Source: Caballeronia calidae (GTDB lineage: Bacteria; Pseudomonadota; Gammaproteobacteria; Burkholderiales; Burkholderiaceae). From it: a stretch of 64,000 bases of DNA. The notes under the pieces are model-generated. The model was not told the origin of the DNA and did no database searches. It was given only the letters and a program-made list of their open reading frames with translations. Position 1 is the stretch's first letter, and every line of letters begins with the position of its first letter. The stretch covers positions 372,001 through 436,000 of the forward strand of contig NZ_FCOX02000001.1 in NCBI RefSeq assembly GCF_900044055.2. The letters run 5' to 3'. The position numbers and the translations under genes were made by a program. Shown in pieces: positions 48,754-58,601 of this stretch.

Positions 48754-49741
48754 ACGCGTCCTCCGCCTTGCCGCCTAGCTGGATCTGACCGTTTTCCGCG
48801 AGATTGCGGACGATCTGCAGGATCTTGCGCTGCTGCTGCTCGACTTCCGACACGCGCACCGGACCGCGCGAATCGAGGTCTTCGGCGAGCAGCTCGGCCG
48901 CGCGCTGCGACATGTTCGACAGGAACTTCTGACGCAGCGCCGGTTGCGCGCCCTTCAGCGACACGATCAGCGTTTCCGACTCCACTTCCTTCAGCAGCAG
49001 CTGGATCGCGCGGTCTTCGAGGTCGAGCAGGTTCTCGAACACGAACATCTGGTCGATGATCTTCTGCGCGAGCTCCGCATCGTATTCGCGGACGTTCGAG
49101 AGCACGCCTTCCTCGTGATTGCTCGACATGAAGTTGAGAATCTCCGCCGCCGTGCGGATGCCGCCCATCGGCGCGCGCTTCAGGTTGTCGCTGCCGGAGA
49201 GGAGCGTGGTCAGCACGTCGTCGAGTTCGCGCAGCGCGGCGGGCTGGATGCCGTCGAGCGTCGCGATGCGCAGCAGCACGTCGTTGCGCAGGCGGTCCGC
49301 CAGCAGCGACACGATTTCCGACGCCTGATCGCGGTCCAGATGCACGAGGATCGTCGCGATGATCTGCGGATGCTCGTTCTTGATGAGTTCCGCGACCGCG
49401 CCCGAGTCCATCCACTTCAGGCCTTCGATGCCGCTCGTGTCGCTGCCTTGCAGGATACGGTCGATCAGCGCGCCGGCCTTGGTCTCGCCGAGCGCCTTCG
49501 TCAGCACCGAGCGGATGTACTCGCTCGAATCCAGCGACAGCGCGGTGTGCTTCTCCGCTTCCTCGACGAATTCGGTCAGCACGTTGTCGAGCTGCTCGCG
49601 CGTCACGTTTTTCAGGGCCGCCATGGTCGCGCCGATCTTCTGCACCTCGCGCGGAGCGAGATACTTGAATACTTCGGCGGCTTCTTCCTCACCGATCGAC
49701 ATCAGGAGGAGGGCGGCTTTGTTCAGGCCTTCAGCGTTCAT
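48746..49741 (-). CDS. fliG: Flagellar motor switch protein FliG
   Basis: C-ring subunit touching FliF and the stators, 331 residues. N-terminal KAALLLMSIGEEEAAEVFKY, the middle EHPQIIATILVHLDRDQASE and the C-terminal torque helix with FENLLDLEDRAIQLLLKEV are intact. Overlaps fliF by 11 bases. Confidence 0.97.
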   Translation of the reverse strand: MNAEGLNKAALLLMSIGEEEAAEVFKYLAPREVQKIGATMAALKNVTREQLDNVLTEFVEEAEKHTALSLDSSEYIRSVLTKALGETKAGALIDRILQGSDTSGIEGLKWMDSGAVAELIKNEHPQIIATILVHLDRDQASEIVSLLADRLRNDVLLRIATLDGIQPAALRELDDVLTTLLSGSDNLKRAPMGGIRTAAEILNFMSSNHEEGVLSNVREYDAELAQKIIDQMFVFENLLDLEDRAIQLLLKEVESETLIVSLKGAQPALRQKFLSNMSQRAAELLAEDLDSRGPVRVSEVEQQQRKILQIVRNLAENGQIQLGGKAEDAYV

Positions 49742-51500
49742 CGGACACCCAGTTCTTCACGACCGTCGCAACGATTCTCGCGTCCTGGCGCGCCACCATG
49801 CGCGCGTAGTCGAGGTTGCGATCGAATTTGGCCTTCTTGCTTTCATGACCGAGGAGACTCACCTCGGCATCCTTGTCTTCGTCTTCCTTCTTCTGGCCGT
49901 CGGCCGCGGGGCCGTCGAGCAGCGAGAGTTCATCCGGCGCGCCGAGCGTGGGCGCGGCTTCGGGCGGCGGCGGGAACGCGCGGCGCATCGCCGGCTTCAC
50001 CATGCTGAAGTACAGGAACAGCGCCACGATGCCGATGCCCACGTACTTCGCCGCCTGGAGACCCCACGCGATCATCTGCTGCGTGCGCCACCACGGGACG
50101 TCGGGCGTTGCGTTCAGATCGGCCGAGAACGCGCTGTTCACGACGTTCACCGAGTCGCCGCGCTTCTCGTCGAAGCCCATCGCGTCCTTCACGAGCTGCT
50201 GCACCTGCGCGAGCTTGTCGGCGGCGAGCGGCGTCATCGTGACGTTACCCTTCGCGTCGATCTTCTTCTCGTAGTTCACGACCACCGCCACCGACAGGCG
50301 CTTGATGCCGCCCGTCGCCTGCTCGTAGTGGCGCACCGTGCGATCCACTTCGTAGTTCGTCGTCGTGTCCTTGCGCTGGTTCTGCGGCGTGGCCTTCGCG
50401 GCGCCCACCGCGCCCGATGCGGCCGCGTCGATCGGCGCGGAAGCCGGCTGCGGCGGCTGGTTCGACAGCGCTCCCGGCACGCCCGATGCGCCGCCGCCCG
50501 TCGTTTCGCTCGATTCGCTCGATTGCTGGCTGCGGATCGCCGTGCTCTGCGCGTTGCCGTTCGGGCCGTAGCTTTCGGCGGTTTGTTCGAGCTTCGAGAA
50601 GTCGATGTCGGCGCTCACCTGCGAGCGCGCATTGCCGGCGCCGAAGAGGGGCGCGAGGATCGCGTCGATGCGCTTTTGCGTGTTGTGCTCGATCTGCTGC
50701 ACGTACTTCAGTTGCGACGCGTCGAGGCCGTTGGCGGCGCTCTGGCTCGTCAGCAGGTTGCCGTCCTGATCGACGATATTCACGTTCTTGACCGGCATGT
50801 CCGCCACGCCCGACGCGACCATGTGCGCGATCGCGACCACCTGGCCTTCGTCGAGCACGCGGCCCGGATACAGATTGACCATCACGGAGGCGGTCGGCAG
50901 TTCCTTGTCGCGCACGAAGACGGAAGGCTTCGGAATCGCCAGATGCACGCGCGCCGACTTCACCGACGAAATCGAGCCGATGGTGCGCTCCAGCTCGCCT
51001 TCGAGCGCGCGTTGATAGTTGACCTGTTCGGCGAACTGGCTGATGCCGAACTTCTGGTTGTCCATCAGCTCGAAGCCGACCGAACCGCTCTTCGGCAAGC
51101 CCTGGCTCGCGAGGCGCAGACGCGTCTCATGAACCTGCTCCGCCGGCACGAGAATGGCGCCGCCGCCTTCGCCCAACTTGTAGGGAATGTTGCCCTGCTG
51201 GAGCGCGGCAACGATTGCGCCGCCGTCGCGATCGGAGAGATTCGAGAACAGCACGCGATAGTCCGGCTGGCGCGACCACATGACGAGGCCCGCCACCACC
51301 ATCACCAGAACCGCGACTACCACGATCAGCGGCACGCGCGGATTCGAGCGGAACTGGTTGAGCATCGGCACGCGCTGCGCAAAACCGCCGAAGTCGGCGC
51401 CCCCTGCGCTCGCGGCGGCCGTTCCGGCTGCACCCGGCTGTGCGCCCGCCAGGCCCATTCTGGCGTCGGGCGTGATGAGTGAGTTGTTGGGCGTTTCCAT
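49731..51500 (-). CDS. fliF: Flagellar MS-ring protein FliF
   Basis: Membrane ring on which the flagellum is built, 589 residues. First membrane helix [20 protein letters not shown] near residue 58, a large periplasmic ring-building part ([20 protein letters not shown]), second helix near residue 455 and a cytoplasmic tail that binds FliG. First gene of fliFGHIJK, divergent from fliE across 269 bases. Confidence 0.97.
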   Translation of the reverse strand: METPNNSLITPDARMGLAGAQPGAAGTAAASAGGADFGGFAQRVPMLNQFRSNPRVPLIVVVAVLVMVVAGLVMWSRQPDYRVLFSNLSDRDGGAIVAALQQGNIPYKLGEGGGAILVPAEQVHETRLRLASQGLPKSGSVGFELMDNQKFGISQFAEQVNYQRALEGELERTIGSISSVKSARVHLAIPKPSVFVRDKELPTASVMVNLYPGRVLDEGQVVAIAHMVASGVADMPVKNVNIVDQDGNLLTSQSAANGLDASQLKYVQQIEHNTQKRIDAILAPLFGAGNARSQVSADIDFSKLEQTAESYGPNGNAQSTAIRSQQSSESSETTGGGASGVPGALSNQPPQPASAPIDAAASGAVGAAKATPQNQRKDTTTNYEVDRTVRHYEQATGGIKRLSVAVVVNYEKKIDAKGNVTMTPLAADKLAQVQQLVKDAMGFDEKRGDSVNVVNSAFSADLNATPDVPWWRTQQMIAWGLQAAKYVGIGIVALFLYFSMVKPAMRRAFPPPPEAAPTLGAPDELSLLDGPAADGQKKEDEDKDAEVSLLGHESKKAKFDRNLDYARMVARQDARIVATVVKNWVSDER

Positions 51501-51769
51501 TTAGCGTCGAAGCTCCGAATCCTGATGTTCTCCTCCCGCCGCTATCCGCTGATGTAAGCGGCGGTGGAGGACTTTTCACGATGGGGATTATCCGCAGAAG
51601 ATTGCAAGTCGATTCGGTGAATAGAGCGGGGTTTTCCCCGTTCTTTCGGTGCTTTGAAAAATCGCCGGCTGCTAATCTTTTTCGTACTCGAACAAGCGTC
51701 CAGACGCGGTCCGAGCACCAGGTCCCCGCCATGAGCGGCGCCGGTTTTTTCCTGTCACCCGGAGTCAAC

Positions 51770-52138
51770 ATGAACTTTCCGATCAATCCGCTTTCCGCCG
51801 CCCTCTCGGCCATTCAGTCGATGGCGTCGCAAGCCGCAGGCGGGACTGGCGCGACCTCGACCGTCGCGTCGGGCGCCATCGCGGGGCAAAGCGGGACATC
51901 GGGCGCGGCGAGCGCCGGCAGCTTCGCCGACGCGCTGAAATCGTCGATCGACAAGATCAGCGACAACCAGACGAAGGCGCTCGGCGAGGCGCACGCGTTC
52001 GAGATCGGCGCGCCGAACGTGTCCCTCAACGACGTGATGGTGGACATGCAGAAGGCGAACGTCGGCCTGCAATTCGGGCTGCAGGTGCGCAACAAGCTCG
52101 TGTCGGCCTACAACGACATCATGCAGATATCCGTCTGA
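51770..52138 (+). CDS. fliE: MS-ring/rod junction protein FliE
   Basis: Joins the MS ring and rod and is the first rod protein exported. ATG 51770 with GGAG nine bases before it gives 122 residues; ATG 51731 would add 13. The C-terminal part ([33 protein letters not shown]) is the family signature. Divergent from fliF. Confidence 0.94.
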   Translation: MNFPINPLSAALSAIQSMASQAAGGTGATSTVASGAIAGQSGTSGAASAGSFADALKSSIDKISDNQTKALGEAHAFEIGAPNVSLNDVMVDMQKANVGLQFGLQVRNKLVSAYNDIMQISV

Positions 52139-52197
52139 CGCAGCCTCCTCGCGATCCAGCCCTTTAGCGCCGCGCCCGGCTCTGGAGCCTTGCTTCC

Positions 52198-52224
52198 TAA
52201 AGCTTTTCCGCGTTTCTCCGATAA
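52198..52224 (+). promoter_or_regulatory. Sigma-28 promoter of fliST
   Basis: TAAA at 52198-52201, exactly 15 bases, then TCCGATAA at 52217-52224, one mismatch from GCCGATAA. It lies 136 bases before fliS. Confidence 0.8.
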
Positions 52225-52359
52225 CCCCGGTAACGGCACGGCGAACGACGGCTCGCTCGCCTGCACCGGTTTTACCGGACCTACACGGATCAGGACGAGC
52301 AGCACGGCGTCCGAATGAAGCCCGCGGACGCTGCGGCATCGCAAAAGGAGAATCGAGAG

Positions 52360-52779
52360 ATGTATTCCCCAGGACACGCTGGAGCCAACGCCTACGCACG
52401 CGTGGGCGTGCAGACAGGAGTGATGGGAGCGAGCCCGCACCGGCTGATCGTGATGCTGTATCAGGGCGCGCGCCAGGCGATCGCGCAGGCGCGCATGCAC
52501 TTGCAGCAGAAGAACATCGGTGCGCGCGGCGCGGCGATCGGCAAGGCCATCAGCATCATCGAGAGCGGTTTGCAGCAGGCGCTCAACAAGGATGCGGGCG
52601 GCGAGATCGCGGAACGTCTGGACGCGCTGTACACGTATATGACGCGCCGGCTGCTCGAGGCGAACATGAATCAGGACGAGACGATGCTCGTGGAGGTCGA
52701 CAACCTGCTCGCGACGCTCGAGGAAGCCTGGGTGGGAATTGGACCGGAAGTGGCGCAAATGACCGCCGCGCCCGTTTGA
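52360..52779 (+). CDS. fliS: Flagellin export chaperone FliS
   Basis: Cytoplasmic chaperone for flagellin, 139 residues from ATG 52360 with AAGGAG upstream. MLYQGARQAIAQARMHLQQK and LDALYTYMTRRLLEANMNQD are conserved. The client genes fliC and fliD are not in this window. Confidence 0.95.
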   Translation: MYSPGHAGANAYARVGVQTGVMGASPHRLIVMLYQGARQAIAQARMHLQQKNIGARGAAIGKAISIIESGLQQALNKDAGGEIAERLDALYTYMTRRLLEANMNQDETMLVEVDNLLATLEEAWVGIGPEVAQMTAAPV

Positions 52780-52809
52780 CGGGCAATGCGCGTCGACTGC
52801 CTCGAAAGA

Positions 52810-53139
52810 ATGAAGACGACACAAGAATATTTCGCTCACTACGAAACCATCGCGGCGATTTCCGGCCAGATGCTGGCGGCCGCGCGCGGCGGCGAATGGA
52901 GCGAACTGAAGACGTTGCAGGGCACCTACCGCGAGTTGATCGAGCAGCTGAAGGAAGCGGATTCCGGCTCGGAACTCGACGAAGACGCCCGGGCGCGCAA
53001 GCTGGACCTCGTGAAGAAGATTCTCGCCGATGACGCCGCGATCCGCGATCTGACATCGCCGAGCCTCGCGCGGCTGTCGGCGCTCTTCACGGTCAACAGG
53101 CCGGCGCGCGTACTGAAAAAAATGGTCGGACTGCGCTAG
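52810..53139 (+). CDS. fliT: Flagellar chaperone FliT
   Basis: Chaperone for the filament cap FliD, 109 residues from ATG 52810; ATG 52786 is an alternative and neither has a strong ribosome site. All-helical, with YFAHYETIAAISGQMLAAAR at the start and basic C-terminus RPARVLKKMVGLR. Directly follows fliS as usual. Confidence 0.85.
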   Translation: MKTTQEYFAHYETIAAISGQMLAAARGGEWSELKTLQGTYRELIEQLKEADSGSELDEDARARKLDLVKKILADDAAIRDLTSPSLARLSALFTVNRPARVLKKMVGLR

Positions 53140-53181
53140 GCGCCGGTCCGCGCCCGGCCGGGCGCATTTGAGGATGTGGGC

Positions 53182-54501
53182 ATGACTGGACTCGATACCG
53201 CGATCGCATCGCTGCTCGCTAGCCGCACCGAGCTCCTTCTGTCCGCGATTCGCGCGCCGGGCGGTGTCAGCGGCAGCGGCGTGACCGGCGCGAGCGTCGG
53301 ACAGACGACGACGCAAGCGGATATGCCGCAGGCTGCCGGATCGCCTGCGGGATCGCCGGCGCCGGCGGCATCGGCGCAAACCGCGTTCTCCAGCGTCGCG
53401 CGCACGCTCGACGTGATCTCGCGCTTCGGCGGCGCGGCCCCCGCGCTCACCGGCGATGCGCCGCTCTGGCCGACGCCGCCGCGCCCCGCGAGCGCCTTCG
53501 CCGCGCTGACGACGGGCCTCTTCGATACCGCGTTCTCGTCCAACGCGGCCGCCGTGGCCGCCGCGCGGGCCGCGACGCAGAATCTGCCGCCGCTGCCAGC
53601 CGCCGCGCTCGCGACCGCGCTGGCGAAGACCGTCGACGAAAGCGGGCTCTTCTACGAATCGCATCTGGTGCAATGGCTCGCGGGCCAGCGCAGCGCGGCG
53701 TCGCTCGCCAACGAGCCGCAGGCGCGCGTCGACGGGCGCGCGATGTCCCTGCCGCTCGATTTCGCCAGCAAGGCCGCAACCGGCGACGCCTGGCTCGACG
53801 ACGCACGCTCGCCGCAATTCATCTCCGATCTGCCCGATTTGCACGCGAGCGCGCGCGCCGTCGCGACGCCGCAGACGCCGCAACAGGCGGCCGCGCTCGC
53901 CGCATCCGTGCGCGATGCGCCGCCGTCCGCGCTCTCGAATTCGCAGAGCGGCAACGCGGCGGGCGGCGCGGGCACGCAGCCGAGTCAGCACGAATCGGCG
54001 CTGCAGGCGTCGATCGCGGCGGGCGTCCATCCGGCGACGCTCAACGTCGTGCGCCAGCAGCTCGACGTGCTCGCGAACCAGCAGTTCCGCTGGCAGGGCG
54101 AGGCGTGGCCCGGCACGCGCTTCGAATGGGAAATCGCCCGCGAGCCGCGTGACCCGCGCACCGCCGACGATGCCGCGGACGAACGCGCGTGGCGCACGCG
54201 CATCACGCTGTCGCTGCCCGCGCTCGGCACCGTCGACGCCGAACTGGTGCTCACGGGCGAGAAACTCGTCGCGCGCATCAAGGCGGGCGATTCCGGCGCG
54301 CGCCGTCTGGCCGCCGACGGCGCCGCGTTCGCGCGCCAGCTCGAAGCGGCGGGCATCGCGCTGGCGTCGCTGTCCGTGCGCTCGATGGACGGCACGACCG
54401 ATCTCGCGCTGTCCGGCGACAAGCCCGCCGCGAAAAGACCGATGCGCTCGCCGCTCGAGCATCTGTTCCGCCAGGCGCCGGGCGAGGGGAGCGAGGCATG
54501 A
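53182..54501 (+). CDS. Second FliK-like protein
   Basis: 439 residues. Ala-rich variable N-terminal half, then a folded C-terminal domain with WEIAREPRD, ITLSLPALGTVDAELVLTG and FARQLEAAGIALASLSV, the layout of the FliK C-terminal domain. It lies after fliST and overlaps a gene for an FlhB C-domain homologue by the ATGA arrangement. Whether it measures hook length, like the fliK at 44.7 kb, is unknown. Confidence 0.8.
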   Translation: MTGLDTAIASLLASRTELLLSAIRAPGGVSGSGVTGASVGQTTTQADMPQAAGSPAGSPAPAASAQTAFSSVARTLDVISRFGGAAPALTGDAPLWPTPPRPASAFAALTTGLFDTAFSSNAAAVAAARAATQNLPPLPAAALATALAKTVDESGLFYESHLVQWLAGQRSAASLANEPQARVDGRAMSLPLDFASKAATGDAWLDDARSPQFISDLPDLHASARAVATPQTPQQAAALAASVRDAPPSALSNSQSGNAAGGAGTQPSQHESALQASIAAGVHPATLNVVRQQLDVLANQQFRWQGEAWPGTRFEWEIAREPRDPRTADDAADERAWRTRITLSLPALGTVDAELVLTGEKLVARIKAGDSGARRLAADGAAFARQLEAAGIALASLSVRSMDGTTDLALSGDKPAAKRPMRSPLEHLFRQAPGEGSEA

Positions 54502-54812
54502 GCGCGCAGGATCATCCGCCGTACACGCGCAGGCAGGCGACCGCGCTCGCCTACGAAGCGGGCAATCGCGAGTCGACGCCGCGCGTCGTCGCGAAGGGCT
54601 ACGGCATCGTCGCGGACATGATCGTGCAGCGCGCGAAGGAAGCGGGGCTGTACGTGCACGAATCGCCGGAAATGGTGTCGCTGCTGATGCAGGTCGATCT
54701 CGACGCACACATTCCGCCCGCCTTGTATCAGGCGGTGGCGGAATTGCTGTCGTGGGTTTATCGGCTGGAGAACGAGGAGCCGATGCGGGAGGCGGGGAAG
54801 GCGATCCGCTGA
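54498..54812 (+). CDS. FlhB C-terminal-domain homologue (FhlB-like)
   Basis: 104 residues resembling only the cytoplasmic part of FlhB after its cleavage site: ATALAYEAG, then TPRVVAKGYGIVADMIVQRA and LYQAVAELLSWVYRLE. No NPTH motif and no membrane helix. Such proteins can stand in for the FlhB C-terminal fragment in export. Coupled to the FliK-like gene upstream, which suggests the two proteins interact. Confidence 0.85.
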   Translation: MSAQDHPPYTRRQATALAYEAGNRESTPRVVAKGYGIVADMIVQRAKEAGLYVHESPEMVSLLMQVDLDAHIPPALYQAVAELLSWVYRLENEEPMREAGKAIR

Positions 54813-54822
54813 AAGCCTTCCG

Positions 54823-56520
54823 CTAGGCCCCAAACGCCCGCGTAACGATCGCCGCATGATCGAAGCGCGCGGGCAGCGTGCCGTACACGCGCCCGGTTTC
54901 GCCGCGCGGATCGCCCAGACGCGATTCGATGAACGCACTGGCGACTGCCTGCGGCGCATGCCGCGCCAGCAGCACGCCTTGCGCGCACAGCGTCAATTGC
55001 TGCGCGATGCGCCGCGCCGACGCTTCCCGCGCGGCCGGATCGCCCGTCAGCATGCCCACGAGCGACGACAGCGCGCCCGCCAGCGCCGGATGTGCGCCCG
55101 CCGTGGTTTTCCAGTCGTCGAAAAGCGCGTGCGCGGCGTCCTGCTCGCGCTCGAACGCGCGCAGCACGTCGAGACACATCACGTTACCCGAGCCTTCCCA
55201 GATCGAATTGACCGGCGCCTCGCGATAGAAACGCGCCATCGGTCCGGTTTCGACATAGCCGTTGCCGCCCCAGACTTCCATCGCCTCGCCGGTGAATTCG
55301 AGCGCGCGCTTGCACACCCAGAACTTCGCGGCCGGCGTGACGATGCGCCGCCACGCGCGCTCGGCAAGCGCTCCGTCCGGTGCGCCGCTCTGCTCGAACG
55401 CGCCCGCGAGACGCATGAAGAGGACCGTCGCCGCCTCGGATTCGAGCGCGAGATCGGCCAGTACGTTGCGCATCAAGGGCTGATCGACGAGATGCGCGCC
55501 GAACGCGCTGCGATGCCGCGCGTGGTGGATCGCCTGCACGAGCGCCGCGCGCATCAGCGCCGCGCTGCCGATCACGCAATCGAGCCGCGTGAAGTTCGCC
55601 ATTTCGATGATCGTCGGCACGCCGCGCCCCTCATCGCCGATCATCAGACCGTAGGCATCGAGAAACTCCACTTCGCTGCTGGCGTTCGAGCGGTTGCCGA
55701 GCTTGTCCTTGAGCCGCTGGACCTGAACCGCGTTCTTGCGGCCGTCGGGCCGGAAGCGCGGCACGTAGAAGCACGAGAGAGCGCCTTCGTCGGCGGTGCG
55801 CGCGAGCACGAGATGTGCGTCGCACTGCGGCGCGGAAAAGAACCATTTGTGACCGACCAGCCGATACGCTCCGCCGCGTCCCGGCTTGCCGAGCGCATGC
55901 GCGCGCGTGCGGTTGCTGCGCACATCCGAGCCGCCCTGTTTCTCGGTCATGCCCATGCCGATCATCATCGAATGCTTGCCGGCCTCGAGCGGGATATCGC
56001 GCGGATCGTGCTCGCGCGACAGCAGCGGATGCGCGATGCGCGCGAACAGGTCCGGCTCGTTGCGCAAGACCGGAATGCTCGCGAAGGTCATCGTGATGGG
56101 GCACAGCGAACCCGATTCAAGCTGGCCGTGCAGATAGTAGCCGGCGCAGCGCGCGGGCATCGAGCCGGCGCGCGCGGACGGCTCGAACGGCAGCGCGTGC
56201 AGACCTTCGTGCCGCAGGCGGCGCACCAGTTCGTGCCACGCCGGATGAAATTCCAACGCGTCGATGCGCTCGCCGCGCGGACTGTGCGTCGCGAGCGACG
56301 GCTCGTGCCGGTTGGCGAAATCGGCCAGCGCGACGACGTCCGGCTGCGTGAGCGTCATGCCGTCGCGGGAGAGCGCTTCGGCGTGCCATTGCGCGCCTTC
56401 CCGGTCGAGGGCCGCCGTGAGCGCCGGATCGAACGCGAAGGCGTCGTAACCGACGAGCGGCGGCACCTGATTCGTGACTTCGTGGGTCTGCCCGAACGGG
56501 CGATCGGCGGGATCGGACAT
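54823..56520 (-). CDS. aidB: AidB-like acyl-CoA dehydrogenase
   Basis: Flavoprotein of the acyl-CoA dehydrogenase superfamily, 565 residues from ATG 56520 with AAGGAG upstream. LCPITMTFASIPVLRNEPD, GMGMTEKQGGSDVRSN and VWGGNGYVETGPMARFYREA match the AidB group, linked to the alkylation response in E. coli. Catalysis and true substrate are uncertain. It is convergent with the fliS-flhB-like operon, 10 bases away. Confidence 0.88.
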   Translation of the reverse strand: MSDPADRPFGQTHEVTNQVPPLVGYDAFAFDPALTAALDREGAQWHAEALSRDGMTLTQPDVVALADFANRHEPSLATHSPRGERIDALEFHPAWHELVRRLRHEGLHALPFEPSARAGSMPARCAGYYLHGQLESGSLCPITMTFASIPVLRNEPDLFARIAHPLLSREHDPRDIPLEAGKHSMMIGMGMTEKQGGSDVRSNRTRAHALGKPGRGGAYRLVGHKWFFSAPQCDAHLVLARTADEGALSCFYVPRFRPDGRKNAVQVQRLKDKLGNRSNASSEVEFLDAYGLMIGDEGRGVPTIIEMANFTRLDCVIGSAALMRAALVQAIHHARHRSAFGAHLVDQPLMRNVLADLALESEAATVLFMRLAGAFEQSGAPDGALAERAWRRIVTPAAKFWVCKRALEFTGEAMEVWGGNGYVETGPMARFYREAPVNSIWEGSGNVMCLDVLRAFEREQDAAHALFDDWKTTAGAHPALAGALSSLVGMLTGDPAAREASARRIAQQLTLCAQGVLLARHAPQAVASAFIESRLGDPRGETGRVYGTLPARFDHAAIVTRAFGA

Positions 56521-56842
56521 CGTCGTCTCCTTCTTTGCGTGCGCGAAATGGCGGCGCGGCGAGTCGTCGCCGTCGGGCGGGCGCAACGGACGCTTTCGGC
56601 CGCTTCCCTCATCCGGGCGCCATCTCGAATTCAGGAATCATAGGCCGCGCGTTCGATGGACGTATAGACGCATCGCTCTTTTCGGAATCGCGCAGATGTT
56701 TCCGATGCGCGGTCCTAAAGCGCCGCTCCCTGAGACAAATCCGATTGTTAATCCCGCCCCGATGACGCGCAGGAGGCCGAACCTATAATCGGCCCGGCCA
56801 TATCCGGCGGATGCAATAACGCCTTTCACGGAAGCATTCTCA
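56521..56842. other. Divergent aidB/ompA-like intergenic region
   Basis: 322 bases without a gene. A perfect TATAAT at 56784-56789 points to the OmpA-like gene; no good -35 box is seen at the right distance. Nothing else recognised. Confidence 0.5.
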
Positions 56843-58516
56843 ATGAGCATCAACCTCAATCAACTCGTCCAGGGCGCTTTGACAGAAAGCGTGTTGCAGC
56901 ACATCGCCGGGCGCATCGGCTGTCCGACGGAATCCGCCAAGCGCGTGGTTTCGCTGTGCGGGCCGGCGCTCATCGGCGCCATGATGAACAAGGCGTCGTC
57001 GCTGGAAGGCGCGCGCAATCTGTTCGCCGCCATCATGTCGCCGGCGACGAACGCGCTGATCGCGGAGGATCTTCCGCACGCCGCCATTCAGGACGACGGC
57101 TTCAACACGCTCGTCGACAGCGGCACGCACGCCGACGAGGCCATTTCCTCGCACGACAGCCTCAACGCGCTCGCCGAGCGCATCGCCGAATACACGGGCG
57201 TCGCGGCGAGTGCCACGCGCACGCTGGGCGGCGTGGTCGGCGCGACGCTCTTCGGCGTGCTGAAGCGCTATCTCACCCAGCACAACGGAAGTCCCGGGCA
57301 GCTCCCGGCGCTGCTCGGCCTTCAGTTGCCGGTGGTGCGCGCGAACATGACGGACGCGTTCGCGAACGCGCTCGGTCTCGGTTCGGTCGGCGCGTTCCTC
57401 GCGGGCGTCGCATCGCGGCTTAAGGCCGTGTCGGCCCATCTCGAGCATGCGGCAACGCATGAGGCAGCGGCGTTTTCGCAGCCGTCGGAACCTGCCGCGG
57501 CGCCGGAGCAAGTCGCCGGCGAGAATGCGGGCAGGAAGAAATGGTGGTGGATCGCGATCGCCGCGGCGCTCGCGCTGCTCGCGGTTCTGCTCGGGCGCGG
57601 CTGCGCGCCGGAGAGCCCGGAATCGGAAAGCGCCCGCGCGGCAAAGCCGGACGACGCTTCCGGCGCGGCCGGCGATTCGAGCGCCGTGACCGCGGCTGCC
57701 GCGTCAGATGCGGCCGTCGCTTCGGCCGCCGCCGATCAATCGTCGGCGCCCGCCGCCGTGCCGTCCAAGGACTCGACGATGTCCTTTCTCGTCGATCCAT
57801 CCGGCATTGCGACGCTGACCGCGACGGTCAGCAGCGAAGCGGAAAAGCAGCACCTTCTCGACCTGCTCGCGGTAAAGCTCGGCCTCGACAAATTCCGCGC
57901 CCATGTCACGGTCGATCCGGACACGAAGCCCGCGACGTGGATCGGCAAGCTCAATGGCCTCCTGCCGGTCATGGCGCTGCCGGGCGCGCAAGTGAGCATC
58001 GCCGGCGCCAAGATCGATCTGGACGGCCGCGCCGCGGACGCGAAGCTCGGCTGGCTGGACAAGCTGAAGGCGTTCTTCGGCGATGGCTGGACGATCGGCG
58101 CGGCCGGCACGGCGGCCACTTCCGGCGCACAGGCCGACGCGAGCTGCGCGACCGGCGACGTCGCGAAGCACCTGAATCTTCGCCCGGTCCAATTCGGCTT
58201 TGCATCGAACGCGGTGCCGCGCGCCGCGCTGCCCGAACTCGCCGAATCGGCGAAGTCGCTGAAGGATTGCGACACCGCCGGCAAGCCGGTCAAGCTGCAG
58301 ATCGGCGGCTATTCGGACAACACCGGCGATGCCGCGTTGAATGTCCAGTTATCGGAAAAACGCGCACAGGCCGTGCGCGCGTATCTGATCCAGCAAGGCG
58401 TGCCGGCCGACACGCTGACGGCGGAAGGTTTCGGCGACGCGCATCCGATCGGCGACAACGCCACGCCTGCGGGCCGCGCGGCGAATCGCCGGATCGAGTT
58501 CAAGGAATTGAGCTGA
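56843..58516 (+). CDS. DUF937 / BON-like / OmpA fusion protein
   Basis: 557 residues in three parts. Residues 1-200 form a helical DUF937-type domain; WWWIAIAAALALLAVLL near 233-250 is a membrane helix followed by CAP; after an Ala/Ser linker there is a BON-like segment (about 313-420) and a C-terminal OmpA peptidoglycan-binding domain (VQFGFASNAVPRAA, GYSDNTGDAALNVQLSEKRA, NRRIEF). The plan recalls mycobacterial ArfA with an added cytoplasmic domain. It probably links the inner membrane to peptidoglycan; the function is unknown. Confidence 0.85.
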   Translation: MSINLNQLVQGALTESVLQHIAGRIGCPTESAKRVVSLCGPALIGAMMNKASSLEGARNLFAAIMSPATNALIAEDLPHAAIQDDGFNTLVDSGTHADEAISSHDSLNALAERIAEYTGVAASATRTLGGVVGATLFGVLKRYLTQHNGSPGQLPALLGLQLPVVRANMTDAFANALGLGSVGAFLAGVASRLKAVSAHLEHAATHEAAAFSQPSEPAAAPEQVAGENAGRKKWWWIAIAAALALLAVLLGRGCAPESPESESARAAKPDDASGAAGDSSAVTAAAASDAAVASAAADQSSAPAAVPSKDSTMSFLVDPSGIATLTATVSSEAEKQHLLDLLAVKLGLDKFRAHVTVDPDTKPATWIGKLNGLLPVMALPGAQVSIAGAKIDLDGRAADAKLGWLDKLKAFFGDGWTIGAAGTAATSGAQADASCATGDVAKHLNLRPVQFGFASNAVPRAALPELAESAKSLKDCDTAGKPVKLQIGGYSDNTGDAALNVQLSEKRAQAVRAYLIQQGVPADTLTAEGFGDAHPIGDNATPAGRAANRRIEFKELS

Positions 58517-58544
58517 TCCGCGAAACGCCCGAGGGCCGCGGTAA

Positions 58545-58588
58545 CGAACGCGCCGGTCCGCACAACGCGGGCCGGCGCGTTTCGTTTC
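58545..58588. terminator. Shared terminator of ompA-like and lysR genes
   Basis: Perfect 10-bp stem AACGCGCCGG (58547-58556) with CCGGCGCGTT (58572-58581), tail TTCGTTTC on the plus strand. It lies between two convergent genes. Confidence 0.7.
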
Positions 58589-58601
58589 GGGCGCATGAGA
58601 A

